From contig CALFVI010000059.1 in the NCBI GenBank assembly GCA_937928775.1, forward strand, positions 1-45,366: DNA of 45,366 bases, read 5' to 3'. The position numbers and the translations under genes are program-made. The DNA is from an uncultured Elioraea sp. GTDB taxonomy: Bacteria; Pseudomonadota; Alphaproteobacteria; Acetobacterales; Acetobacteraceae. Positions within the stretch are counted from its first letter, which is position 1, and every line of letters begins with the position of its first letter. The notes beneath the pieces were generated by a model. That model saw only the letters and a list, made by a program, of their open reading frames with translations. It made no database searches and was not told where the DNA came from. This document shows, piece by piece, positions 15,130 through 24,060 of the stretch.

Positions 15130-17814
15130 ATGCCCCGCCCTCGTGCTATGCGGGCCGAAATGCGAGCAGACGAACCGCTCGCCGGACCGGCACGGGTGCG
15201 TGCCGCCAAGGTCACGGCAGCCGCCTCGACATCTCCCAACCCCGCACCGCAAGCGCCCGAGCGGCCGCGGCGACGACGCCGGCGATCCCTCCTCGGCCGC
15301 CTGGCCGGCCTCCTGTTGGGCTTCCTCGCCCTCAGCACCGTGGCCGGCCTCAGTGCCGCCCTCTGGGTCTGGCATCACTACAGCCAGGACCTGCCGGACT
15401 ACGCCGTGCTCCGGGACTATGAGCCGCCAGTGATGAGCCGGGTCTATGCCGCCGACTCCCGCCTTCTTGCCGAACTCGCCGCCGAGCGGCGCATCTTTGT
15501 GCCGATCGATTCCATCCCCAAGCTGGTGCAGGACGCGTTCATCTCGGCCGAAGACCAGAACTTCTGGACCCATCCGGGGATCGACCCGGGCGCGATCCTG
15601 CGCGCCGCGATCACCAACCTGCAACAGATGGGCACCGGCCGCCGCCCCATCGGCGCCTCTACCATTACCCAGCAGGTGGCGAAGAACATGCTGGTCGGCA
15701 ACGAGGTCTCGCTCGAGCGCAAGATCCGGGAGGCGATTCTCGCCATCCGCATCGAACGCGCCCTGCCGAAGGCGCGCATCCTCGAGCTCTATCTCAACGA
15801 GATCTTTCTCGGCCAGGGCGCCTACGGCGTTGGCGCAGCGGCGATGGCCTATTTCGGCAAGGCTCTGGAGCAACTCAGCCCCGCCGAGGCCGCCTATCTC
15901 GCCGCCCTGCCGAAGGCGCCCAACAACTACAACCCCTGGCGCTTCCCGGAGGCGGCGAAGGGTCGGCGCGACTGGGTGATCGATCGCATGGTGGCCAATG
16001 GCGTGCTGGACCGAGCCACCGCCGAAGCGGCGAAGGCGAACCCGATCGAGGTCCGCCCCGGCCGCTTCGCCGAACGCGTGCAGGCCGAGTATTTTGCTGA
16101 AGAGGTGCGGCGTCAGCTCATCGCCCGGTTCGGCGAGACCGCGACCACCCAGGGTGGGCTCACCGTGCGTACCTCGCTCGACCCCCGCCTGCAGGAGATC
16201 GCCGACCGCACGCTGCGCGAGGGGCTGATGGCCTACGACCGCCGTCGCGGTGGCTGGCGCGGCCCCGTTGCGCGCATCGATCTGCCGCCCGACCGTCTCG
16301 CCACGGCCTGGGTCGAAGCGCTCGCCGCCACGCCGCGCCCACCGGGCACGCTTCCCGCCTGGCGGGTCGCAGTGGTGTTGGAGGTCGGGCGAGAGCAGGC
16401 GCGAGTCGGCTGGCTGGAGAGGGCTGAACGGCCAAACCTTCCGCCAATGCCGCGCACCCTGGCTTTGCCGCTCAGCGAAATGGCATGGGCGCGGCGGGCA
16501 CTGCCGACCGGCGGCCTCGGCCCCGTGCCGCGCGCCGCCTCGGACGTCGTCGCGGTCGGCGACGTCATCCTCATCGAGCCTCTGCCCGCCGAACCGGCCC
16601 AGCCCGCCGCCCGCAACCGCCCCGCTCGCCCCGCCCTGCCCGAGCGTGCGGGCCTCCGCCAGGTGCCCACCGTGGAGGGGGCTTTGGTGGCACTTGATCC
16701 GACCACAGGGCGGGTGCTCGCCCTCTCGGGCGGCTGGTCGTTCGAGCGGTCCTGGTTCAACCGCGCCACCCAGGCGCAGCGGCAGCCGGGCTCCGCCTTC
16801 AAGCCGTTTGTCTATATCACCGCCTTCGAGGCGGGTCTGCCGCCGACCCAGAAGGTGCTCGATGCCCCCTTTGTCATCGACCTCGGCCCCGGCCAGGGCC
16901 GCTGGCGGCCAACCAACTACAATGAAAGCGAGTTCGGAGGCCCGACCCCCATCCGGGTGGGGATGGAGAAGTCGAAGAACCTGATGACCATCCGCCTCGC
17001 CGCACAGATGGGGCTTGATCGGGTGGCCGAGGCTGCCCGGCGCTTCGGCGTGATCGACCATCTCGACCACACCTATGCGATGGCCCTTGGCGCGGCCGAA
17101 ACGACCGTGCTGCGCATGGCGGCGGGCTACGCCGCCTTTGCCAACGGCGGCAAGCGGGTGGAGCCGTCGTTGATCGACTCGGTGCAGGATCGCAACGGCA
17201 AGGTCATCTTCCGCGCCGACCGCCGCCCCTGCGACCGCTGCCGCGAACCCTCTCCCGGCGCCGCCCCGCCCGAACTGCCAGATGTCCGGCAGCAGGCGAC
17301 CGACCCGATCTCTGCCTTCCAGATGGTTTCCATCCTGCAAGGCGTGGTCACCCGCGGCACTGGCAGCCGCGCCAACATCGGCCGCCCCGTCGCCGGCAAG
17401 ACGGGCACCACCAATGACTGGCTCGATGCCTGGTTCGTTGGCTTCACGCCCGATCTGGTGGCGGCGGTCTGGGTCGGCTTCGACGACCCTCGCCCCTTGG
17501 GCGGGGCCCGCGACAACGAAACGGGGGGAAATGTCGCCGCCCCCATTTTCGGCGCCTTCATGCGAGAAGCGCTCGAGGGCCGCCCGGTGGTGCCGTTCCG
17601 CGCCCCCGACGGTGTGCGCCTCGTGTGGGTGAACCCGAACACGGGAGAGCCAGCCCCGGCGAACGCGCCGGGAGCGCTGCTCGAGGCGTTCCGCCCTGGC
17701 ACCGAGCCCGGGGCTGAGGGAGCACCCTCGGGCGTGATCGGCGCGGCCTCCGGCGGTGGGCGCGGAGCCTCCGGTGCGGCGGCGCTGGACGCCTCCCTGG
17801 GCGGGCTGTATTGA
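15130..17814 (+). CDS. mrcA: penicillin-binding protein 1A, bifunctional peptidoglycan glycosyltransferase/transpeptidase
   Basis: The 894-residue class A PBP polymerises glycan strands and cross-links them at the inner membrane. After a basic, proline-rich cytoplasmic tail and one membrane anchor (about 54-80), the GT51 domain shows EDQNFW from Glu141 and the GASTITQQ and KIREAILAIRIE motifs. The transpeptidase domain has the active-site SAFK from Ser555, the SKN motif at 615-617 and KTGTT at 757. A Pro/Arg-rich insert of OB-like character lies between the domains, as in other PBP1A proteins. The start could also be an internal ATG (15148 or 15160); the ribosome site does not decide it. Confidence 0.95.
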   Translation: MPRPRAMRAEMRADEPLAGPARVRAAKVTAAASTSPNPAPQAPERPRRRRRRSLLGRLAGLLLGFLALSTVAGLSAALWVWHHYSQDLPDYAVLRDYEPPVMSRVYAADSRLLAELAAERRIFVPIDSIPKLVQDAFISAEDQNFWTHPGIDPGAILRAAITNLQQMGTGRRPIGASTITQQVAKNMLVGNEVSLERKIREAILAIRIERALPKARILELYLNEIFLGQGAYGVGAAAMAYFGKALEQLSPAEAAYLAALPKAPNNYNPWRFPEAAKGRRDWVIDRMVANGVLDRATAEAAKANPIEVRPGRFAERVQAEYFAEEVRRQLIARFGETATTQGGLTVRTSLDPRLQEIADRTLREGLMAYDRRRGGWRGPVARIDLPPDRLATAWVEALAATPRPPGTLPAWRVAVVLEVGREQARVGWLERAERPNLPPMPRTLALPLSEMAWARRALPTGGLGPVPRAASDVVAVGDVILIEPLPAEPAQPAARNRPARPALPERAGLRQVPTVEGALVALDPTTGRVLALSGGWSFERSWFNRATQAQRQPGSAFKPFVYITAFEAGLPPTQKVLDAPFVIDLGPGQGRWRPTNYNESEFGGPTPIRVGMEKSKNLMTIRLAAQMGLDRVAEAARRFGVIDHLDHTYAMALGAAETTVLRMAAGYAAFANGGKRVEPSLIDSVQDRNGKVIFRADRRPCDRCREPSPGAAPPELPDVRQQATDPISAFQMVSILQGVVTRGTGSRANIGRPVAGKTGTTNDWLDAWFVGFTPDLVAAVWVGFDDPRPLGGARDNETGGNVAAPIFGAFMREALEGRPVVPFRAPDGVRLVWVNPNTGEPAPANAPGALLEAFRPGTEPGAEGAPSGVIGAASGGGRGASGAAALDASLGGLY

Positions 17815-17851
17815 CCGCGGCTCGCCGCAGGACGGCGAAAGGGAGTTGGTG

Positions 17852-18983
17852 ATGCGAGCGGAGATCGTCGCACTCAACGAGCAGATCGCCCAGTCGGTCG
17901 GTCTGCTGAGGAGGCATCTTTGACTGGGACGCCGCGGTCAAGCGTCTTGCTGAACTGAACGCGCGGGCAGAGGACCCTGACCTCTGGACCAACCCTGAAG
18001 CGGCGCAGAAAGTGATGCGCGAGCGCAACCGCCTCGCCGCACAGATCGAAGCCGTGGCACGCATCGAGCGCGAGGCCGCGGACGCGATGGGGCTTGCCGA
18101 ACTGGCTGAAGCGGAAGGAGACGAGGCGACGCTCGATGCCATCACCGCCGACCTGCGTGCGCTTGCCGAGGCGGCGCATCGACGTGAGATCGAGTCTCTC
18201 CTCTCCGGCGAGGCCGATGCCAACGACGCCTATGTCGAGATCAACGCCGGCGCGGGCGGCGTCGATGCCCAGGACTGGGCCGAGATGCTGCTGCGGATGT
18301 ATGTGCGCTGGGCGGAGAGCCACGGCTACAAGGTAGAGCTCGTGGAACGATCCGACGGCGAACAGGCTGGCATCAAGAGTGCTACCATCAAGGTGATCGG
18401 CCCCAACGCCTATGGCTGGCTGAAGACCGAATCCGGCGTGCATCGGCTGGTGCGTATCAGCCCCTTCGACGCCAATGCACGCCGGCAGACTTCGTTTGCC
18501 TCCGTCGGCGTCTCGCCGGTGGTGGACGAAACGATCGCGATCGAGATCCGCGACGAGGACCTCGAGATCGACACCATGCGCGCCTCAGGTGCGGGCGGGC
18601 AGCACGTGAACAAGACGGAAAGCGCGGTTCGCATCCGGCACGTGCCGACGGGGATCGTCGTCGCCTGCCGGCAGGACCGCAGCCAGCACCGCAACCGCGC
18701 GACCGCGATGGAGATGCTGCGGGCGAGGCTATACGAGCTCGAACTGCAGAAGCGCGAGGAGCAAGCGGCGCAGCGTGCCGGGGTGAAGACCGACATCGGC
18801 TGGGGCCACCAGATTCGCTCCTACGTGCTGCAGCCCTACCAGATGGTGAAGGACCTGCGCACGGGGGTGGAGAAGGGCAACCCGCAGGCGGTGCTGGATG
18901 GGGATCTTGACGACTTCATGGCGGCGGCACTCGCGCAGCGCGTGAAGGGCGTGCGGTCCGAGGCCTCGGCGCAGGCGGTGTGA
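17852..18983 (+). CDS. prfB: peptide chain release factor 2 (programmed +1 frameshift)
   Basis: Release factor 2 recognises UGA and UAA stop codons. The first 23 codons from the ATG at 17852 (ribosome site GGGAG) end in the in-frame TGA at 17921, and the remaining 353 codons lie in the +1 frame from 17922, giving 376 residues in all. The product has the RF2-specific SPF tripeptide in RLVRISPF and the peptidyl-transferase GGQ at residues 248-250. The site is the classical autoregulatory one: slippery CTT followed by TGA C, with an internal AGGAGG three bases before the CTT. When RF2 is scarce the ribosome slips and makes more. It is the third gene of the amidase-PBP1A operon. Confidence 0.96.
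17909..17924 (+). promoter_or_regulatory. prfB programmed +1 frameshift site
   Basis: AGGAGG (17909-17914), spacer CAT, slippery codon CTT (17918-17920), stop TGA (17921-17923) and following C. This matches the canonical bacterial prfB autoregulation element in both spacing and sequence. It implies that UGA is read as a stop in this organism. Confidence 0.95.
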
Positions 18984-19009
18984 CGGCGTTCGCGGCCGCA
19001 CGCTGCGCG

Positions 19010-19222
19010 ATGGATGCAGCGAAAGCGGGGCTTCTCTATTTCGCGTTCTGTTTCACCGCCGGCGCGGTCCTCGCACCGATCTGCCTCGCCGCCTTTGAAC
19101 CCTCGCGTTGCGCGACTGCGGCGGTGGCGGTCGAGTCGCCAATCATGCTGGCGGTGATGGTGTTGGCCGCGCGCGCCGTGCTCAGCCGCCATCGCTGCAC
19201 CCCCGATTCGCGGCTGGTCTGA
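19010..19222 (+). CDS. small membrane protein, probably a frameshifted remnant
   Basis: From the ATG at 19010 this encodes 70 residues with two hydrophobic stretches (about 5-27 and 44-58). It resembles the first half of a short conserved alphaproteobacterial membrane protein family that begins with a YFA-type helix, has an ESPIMLAV segment and normally continues for another 60-70 residues. The frame stops at 19222. In the +1 frame just before it, a [12 protein letters not shown] stretch (about 19197-19235) looks like the expected continuation. A GTG at 18980 overlapping the prfB stop is an alternative start. I read it as truncated by a frameshift but cannot exclude a real short protein. Confidence 0.4.
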   Translation: MDAAKAGLLYFAFCFTAGAVLAPICLAAFEPSRCATAAVAVESPIMLAVMVLAARAVLSRHRCTPDSRLV

Positions 19223-19304
19223 TCGGCCCCGCACTGAAACTCGCCTTCGCCGCCATGCCGCCCGTGGCAGCAGCGATGACGAGAGGGAGCCGGCCGGGAC
19301 AGGC

Positions 19305-19326
19305 GGGGGAGCCGGCAAGCTCCCCC
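19305..19326. terminator. bidirectional terminator-like hairpin between convergent genes
   Basis: GGGGGAGC (19305-19312) pairs perfectly with GCTCCCCC (19319-19326) over the loop CGGCAA. It lies between the convergent prfB-side remnant and the TakP-like gene, whose stop is 8 bases further on. No T-tract follows on either strand. Confidence 0.55.
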
Positions 19327-19334
19327 GACGCCGC

Positions 19335-20426
19335 TCAAAGGTAGGTGTACGGCAAGGCGCGCGCGCGCGCGAAGGCGTCGTCCGTCAGCTTCGCCTGCTC
19401 CATCAGCGCGGTGCGCGCAGCGGCGAAGGATTCGACCACGCGCCGGGTCAGCGGGTCGCCGCCGTCGCGCAGTTCGCGCAGCACCTCGCCCGCCGCGTTG
19501 CCGAGCGCGATCATGATCTCGTCGGGGAAGGTGCGGATCTGCACGCCGAACTCGGTGGTGAGGCGACGGAGTGCCACGATGTTCTGCGCGTCGAGATCAG
19601 CCGGCACCTCGTCATAGTCGGCCTGGGCGGCGACCTCGATGATGCGCTTGAGGTCGGCGGGAAGCGCGTCGTACTTGCGCTTGTCCACCGTCAGTTCGGT
19701 GGCGAGCCCAGGCTCGATCACCGAAGGCCAGTAGTAGAACTTCGCCGCCTGGTGGAGGCCCAAGGCGAGGTCCGTGGCGGGGCCAACGAACTCGGCAGCA
19801 TCGAGTGCGCCGGACTGCAGGTTGGGCAGAATCTCCGGCGCGCCGAGATTGACCACCGCTGCTCCGATCCGGCGCCAGCACTCGCCGCCAATGCCAGGGG
19901 TGCGGAATTTCAGCCCGCGCACGTCAGCGAGACTGTTCAGTTCGCGGCGGAACCACCCGCCCGCCTGCACGCCGGTATCGCCAGAGAGGAAGCCCTTCAG
20001 GTTGAACTGGGCGTAGATCTCGTCCCAGAGCTGCTGGCCGCCCATGAAGCGCACCCAGGCGCGCAGCTCTTTCGACGTCATGCCCATCGGCACGCCGGTG
20101 AAGAAGGCGAGGCCGCGGTTGCGGTTCTGCCAGTAGTAGGCGGCGGAGTGCATCATCTCCGCCCCTCCTTGCGTCACTGCATCGAATACCCCGAGCGCTG
20201 GCACGAGCTGGCCAGCGGCGAAGACCTGCACGGTAAGACGCCCGCCCGACATTTCGCCGATGCGGCGCGCGATCCGCTCCGCACCGACGCCGAGGCCGGG
20301 GAAGCCGCGCGGCCAGGAGGTGACCATGCGCCACTGGATGCGGCCCTGCGAGATGGCGGGGGCGGGGAAGCTGGCGGCCGCGGCGGCGGCACCAGCTCCC
20401 GCGGCGATGAGGGAACGACGCTTCAT
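19335..20426 (-). CDS. TRAP transporter solute-binding protein, TakP-like (2-oxo acid type)
   Basis: This is a 363-residue periplasmic binding protein of the DctP/TakP group, which delivers a carboxylate to a DctQM permease. A twin-arginine-style signal (KRRSLIAAGAG) is followed by the WRMVTSWPRGFPG opening that marks TakP-type proteins. SGGRLTVQVFAAGQLVP and the GLKFRTPGIGG segment, where the family places its carboxylate-binding Arg, come next. The ATG at 20426 has a GGGAGG ribosome site. No dctQ or dctM lies next to it, so it is an orphan here and may use permeases elsewhere. The TRAP set at 34667-37712 has its own, quite different, binding protein. Confidence 0.88.
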   Translation of the reverse strand: MKRRSLIAAGAGAAAAAASFPAPAISQGRIQWRMVTSWPRGFPGLGVGAERIARRIGEMSGGRLTVQVFAAGQLVPALGVFDAVTQGGAEMMHSAAYYWQNRNRGLAFFTGVPMGMTSKELRAWVRFMGGQQLWDEIYAQFNLKGFLSGDTGVQAGGWFRRELNSLADVRGLKFRTPGIGGECWRRIGAAVVNLGAPEILPNLQSGALDAAEFVGPATDLALGLHQAAKFYYWPSVIEPGLATELTVDKRKYDALPADLKRIIEVAAQADYDEVPADLDAQNIVALRRLTTEFGVQIRTFPDEIMIALGNAAGEVLRELRDGGDPLTRRVVESFAAARTALMEQAKLTDDAFARARALPYTYL

Positions 20427-20521
20427 CGGAACGATCCTCCCGAAACCTGGACCCGGCCCTTGCGCGGGCCTTCTGCCCTCAGGAGGTAGCGGAAGCGACG
20501 GCGAGGCGCCAGAGGCAAGGC

Positions 20522-22408
20522 TCAGTGGAGCCGCTCTCGCTCCGCCCAGGCGAGCAGCATCAGTGTCGTCCACAGCCGATGCGTGTGTGCACGCCGGCCC
20601 GAGAGGTGCTCAGCCCAGACGCGACGCACGAACCCGGGCCGCGCGATCAGCCCCGACTGCGCGAGTCGGTCTGGGGCGAGCAGGGCCTCTCCCCAGTCGC
20701 GCAAAGGGCCGCGCAACCACTGCCCCACCGGCGGCTCGAAGCCTTGCTTCGGTCGCTCGAACAAGGCGCGCGGCACGTCGAACGACAGGGCGCGGCGAAG
20801 CAGCGCCTTCGGCCCCGTGAACCCATCACCGGCATCGGTCAGCACAGTATCGGGCAGCGACCAGCAGAAGCGCACGAAGTCAATCGCAAGCAGCGGTGCG
20901 CGCGGCTCGAGCGAGACGCTCATCGCCGCGCGATCGACCTTCACCATCAGATCATCGGGCAAGCGGGTGCGGAGGTCCTGCAGCATCGCCGTGCGCAGGG
21001 CGGAGAGGCGCGGCGAGGGCGACAGAGCGATGTGCGGCGGCTCTGCGGCGGCAAGGCGGTGCTCCGGCGGCCAGCGCTGCACCGTACCTTGCGCCGCCTC
21101 GGCCGCGGTGAGAGGGGCGCGCGCCGCGAGGTGGGACAGAAACCAGCCCCACGGGTAACCGCCCACAGGCGCGCGGCGAGCCAGCAGCCGCGCCAACCGT
21201 CGCACAGCACTGGGCATTCGTTCCGCTGTGCGCCAAATGGCAGCGGCGGCATGCAGGCGCGGGTAGCCGGCGAAAAGCTCGTCCCCCGCATCGCCAGAGA
21301 GGGCGACCGTGACGTGGCTGCGCGTCAAACGGGCAAGGAGCAGCGTTGGTAGGGCTGAGGCGTCGGCGAAGGGCTCGTCGTAGATCTCGGGAATGGTCGG
21401 CGCGACCGCGATCGCCTCCGCCTCGGAGACGGGCAGGACATAGTGTTCGGTGCCGAGATGGCGCGCGATCGCCTCGGCGTGCTGCGATTCGTCATAGGGC
21501 GTGCCCGGGAAGGCGATGGTGAAGGTCTTCGGTGTCACCCCCGCCGCCGCCATGGCCGCAACCACGATCGAGGAGTCTATGCCGCCGGATAGGAAGGCGC
21601 CGAGCGGGACGTCGGATTCGAGCCGGCTGGCGACGGCAGAGCGTAGACGCGCGCGGACCTCATCGACCGCGTCGTCCACCGAGCCGCGAAACGGTTCGCA
21701 CGCCGCCCGTTCCGCCTCCGCCACGGCATGCCAATACGGGCGCGGAGCGGGTGGGTCGGCGACGCGATCGAGGGGAATGGAGAGAAGCTCGCCTGGCCCC
21801 AGCTTGCGCACACGCGCCCAAGCTGTGCGCGGCGCTGCGATGTAGCCGAAGCGGAGGAACCCCGCGAGTGCCTCCTCATCCGGTGTGCGATCGAGCGTGG
21901 AAAGAGAGGCGAAACATTTCGCCTCCGAGGCGAAAGCGATGGCACCCGCGAGCTGCGCGATATAGAGCGGCTTCTCGCCGAAGCGGTCGCGCGCGAGATG
22001 GAGCACGCGTTCGCGCACGTCCCACACGGCGAGCGCGAACATGCCATCAGCGCGGGCGAGCGTTTCCTCGAGCCCTCGAGCGGCGATCGATTCGACGAGC
22101 GCCTCGGTATCGGACCGGCCGCGCCAGTTCACTGCAAGCCCGCGGCGCAGATCGTGGTGGTTGTAGATCTCGCCATTGAACACGATGACGAAACGACCAT
22201 CGGCGGAGAGCATCGGCTGACGCCCGGCCGGGGTGAGGTCGAGAATGGCGAGGCGGCGGAACGCAAACGCAAGGCCAGCTTCCGGGTCAGCCCAGATGCC
22301 GTCGTCATCAGGGCCGCGATGGCGGATTCGCTGCGCCATCGCTGCGGCAAGGGCGAGCCCTTCGCCATGGCGCCGGGAAGGATCGAGCAGGCCGGCGAAG
22401 CCGCACAT
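20522..22408 (-). CDS. asnB: asparagine synthase (glutamine-hydrolysing), surface-polysaccharide-locus type
   Basis: The 628-residue protein has an N-terminal class II glutamine amidotransferase domain with the nucleophile Cys2 (MCGFAG) and NGEIYNH. A C-terminal synthetase domain carries the ATP-binding PP-loop SGGIDSS at 274-280 and a SGDAGDELFAGYPR motif. It would transfer glutamine nitrogen to an adenylated carboxylate, classically aspartate. Copies with this architecture often sit in exopolysaccharide or secondary-metabolite loci, where they may amidate uronic acids or other carboxylates. The start is 3 bases after the methyltransferase stop and it is the last gene of the collinear run, so a modification role is at least as likely as asparagine supply. 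Confidence 0.9.
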   Translation of the reverse strand: MCGFAGLLDPSRRHGEGLALAAAMAQRIRHRGPDDDGIWADPEAGLAFAFRRLAILDLTPAGRQPMLSADGRFVIVFNGEIYNHHDLRRGLAVNWRGRSDTEALVESIAARGLEETLARADGMFALAVWDVRERVLHLARDRFGEKPLYIAQLAGAIAFASEAKCFASLSTLDRTPDEEALAGFLRFGYIAAPRTAWARVRKLGPGELLSIPLDRVADPPAPRPYWHAVAEAERAACEPFRGSVDDAVDEVRARLRSAVASRLESDVPLGAFLSGGIDSSIVVAAMAAAGVTPKTFTIAFPGTPYDESQHAEAIARHLGTEHYVLPVSEAEAIAVAPTIPEIYDEPFADASALPTLLLARLTRSHVTVALSGDAGDELFAGYPRLHAAAAIWRTAERMPSAVRRLARLLARRAPVGGYPWGWFLSHLAARAPLTAAEAAQGTVQRWPPEHRLAAAEPPHIALSPSPRLSALRTAMLQDLRTRLPDDLMVKVDRAAMSVSLEPRAPLLAIDFVRFCWSLPDTVLTDAGDGFTGPKALLRRALSFDVPRALFERPKQGFEPPVGQWLRGPLRDWGEALLAPDRLAQSGLIARPGFVRRVWAEHLSGRRAHTHRLWTTLMLLAWAERERLH

Positions 22409-22411
22409 CGC

Positions 22412-23155
22412 TCAGCGCCATCCTCGCCGTGCCAGACTGCGGCGAAGGGCGGGGCCGAAGCCCTTCAGCCAGCCCCCAAGCCCCGGTTCGGCGCGACGCC
22501 GCGCAATCGCCCACAGGGCCGGATGGATGAGGGCGCGCGGCGGATCGGCCGCAGCAAGCGCGGCGAGGGCGGGCCAGCGCGACAGCGCCTCGGGGGTGGC
22601 AAACAGCAACATGTTCTGCCGATACCACCAGCTCACGCGCTCGTCGTGCCAAAGCACGTCGCGAACAGGGTCGAGGCAGCGCGCGCCGTGCGCCGCGAAA
22701 CGCTCCGCCCACCAGGCCGGCCATTGCTCGTTGACATGCCCCACACCGCCCTGGCCGGGAATGGCGGCGGAAAACAGGACGAGCGGTGCGGCAGAGAGAA
22801 GATCAGCGACGAACCCTTCCGCGCGGTCGGGTGGCAGGTGTTCCGCAACTTCGAGCGCAAGCGCGAGGTCGAAGCGGCGCTCCAGGCGGAGCGGAGCGGC
22901 GAGGTCGGCCCGGCGGAACTGTCTGGTCGGGATGCGAAGCTGCTCCTCCGCCACCCAAGGCCCATCAAGGCCGAGCACCTCCTCAACTCCGTGCGCGTGG
23001 AAGGCGGCGAGCCAGCCGCCCGTGCCGCAGCCGACATCGACCACCGAGGAAACAGGCGCGAGCGCGAGCAGCATGGGCACCACAATGGCAGCAGACGGGT
23101 CGGCCGTGGTCGCCAAAAGCTCGTAGAAGCGTCGATCGTAAGGCGGCCTGGTCAT
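22412..23155 (-). CDS. SAM-dependent methyltransferase (class I)
   Basis: The 247-residue product has the class I methyltransferase motif I VVDVGCGTGGWL near residue 37. An acidic residue follows the second strand (LGLDG), and a motif around DLALALEVAEHLPP is typical of small-molecule and sugar methyltransferases. A WWYRQNMLLFA segment near residue 165 recalls methyltransferases tied to glycosyltransferase clusters. The ATG at 23155 overlaps the stop of the glycosyltransferase gene (ATGA), which fixes the start and indicates coupling. An open extension upstream lies inside that gene and is discounted. The acceptor is unknown; neighbours suggest a glycan or glycolipid, and ahcY in the same run would remove the S-adenosylhomocysteine formed. 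Confidence 0.82.
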   Translation of the reverse strand: MTRPPYDRRFYELLATTADPSAAIVVPMLLALAPVSSVVDVGCGTGGWLAAFHAHGVEEVLGLDGPWVAEEQLRIPTRQFRRADLAAPLRLERRFDLALALEVAEHLPPDRAEGFVADLLSAAPLVLFSAAIPGQGGVGHVNEQWPAWWAERFAAHGARCLDPVRDVLWHDERVSWWYRQNMLLFATPEALSRWPALAALAAADPPRALIHPALWAIARRRAEPGLGGWLKGFGPALRRSLARRGWR

Positions 23156-24060
23156 TGCGGCGGCGTGAAAGCCTCGGCGCAGGCGAGCACGAAGCGGCCC
23201 GCGTCTCGCGGGGGCAGCCACGCGGTGAGGCGACGCAGCGACCAGGATGAGAGGAGGCTTTCGCGCACGTGACGCCGACGCCAAAGCCAGGCGCGGCCGG
23301 CAGCGCGCCGGGCGGCGAGGCGCTTGAGGCCAACTGGAAGATCAGGCCGATCGGCGAGGAAATGCCCCAAGGCGAGCGTGATGCGCGCGAGCTGCTGGCG
23401 CTGGTCGGCGGAGAGGTTGCCAGTGATGCCGATGCGCTGGAAGGCGAGGATGGCGGGGACGTGCACGAAGGGGCCGGCGGCAGCGAGTCGGAGCGCGAGC
23501 CCGTATTCCTGCGAATATCGGATACGCTCGTCGCAGCCGCCGACCGCGCGCGCGAAATCGGTGCGCACCAGGATCTGCGTGGGATTGAACAGCGAGTTGC
23601 GGATGGTTCGGGCAAGCGCGTCGTCGATGAGGCGCGGTGTGCTATCCCCGTACGGCTGCATCATCGGCGCTGCACCGTCGGCGAAAGTCGCGCGGTCAGC
23701 GTAGGCGAGCACGGCGCGCGGTTCGCGCAGCAGCGCTGCGAGCAAAAGAGCGGTCGCATCCGGATGGAGAAGGTCGTCAGCATCGACGAACTTGACGAAC
23801 GGCATCCGGGCGGCGGCGAGACAGGCGTTGCTGGCAGCCGCCGAACCGCGATTGCGCTGCCGAATCAGCCTAACGTCCTTCCGCCCCTTTGCCCACTCCG
23901 CGACAATCGCCGCGCTTTCGTCGGTCGACCCGTCGTCGACGACCACGATCTCGCGCGCGAAATCGCCCCTCTGCGCAGCGATCGAATCGAGCGTCGCGCT
24001 GACCCATCGCTCCTTGTTGAAGAGGGGTACAGCGAAGGTGACACCCCGTTCGGGCTGCAT
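23152..24060 (-). CDS. glycosyltransferase family 2
   Basis: This 302-residue GT-A enzyme has the usual family 2 marks: FAVPLFNKERWV at the N-terminus, VVVDDGSTDES near residue 40, RNRGSAAASNA, and the metal-binding DADDLLHPDA near residue 92 (DxD type). ITGNLSADQ comes later. There is no obvious membrane segment, so it probably works on a lipid-linked acceptor at the inner face of the membrane. The start ATG shares a base with the stop of the DUF4149 gene (TGATG), and its own stop overlaps the methyltransferase start. Donor and acceptor sugars cannot be read from the sequence. Confidence 0.88.
   Translation of the reverse strand: MQPERGVTFAVPLFNKERWVSATLDSIAAQRGDFAREIVVVDDGSTDESAAIVAEWAKGRKDVRLIRQRNRGSAAASNACLAAARMPFVKFVDADDLLHPDATALLLAALLREPRAVLAYADRATFADGAAPMMQPYGDSTPRLIDDALARTIRNSLFNPTQILVRTDFARAVGGCDERIRYSQEYGLALRLAAAGPFVHVPAILAFQRIGITGNLSADQRQQLARITLALGHFLADRPDLPVGLKRLAARRAAGRAWLWRRRHVRESLLSSWSLRRLTAWLPPRDAGRFVLACAEAFTPPQ

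Noticed and set aside
20455-20470. GGCCC/GGGCC hairpin as terminator of asnB
   Set aside because: Stem is only 5 bp, no T-tract follows, and it lies in the TakP leader; short GC stems are common at this base composition.
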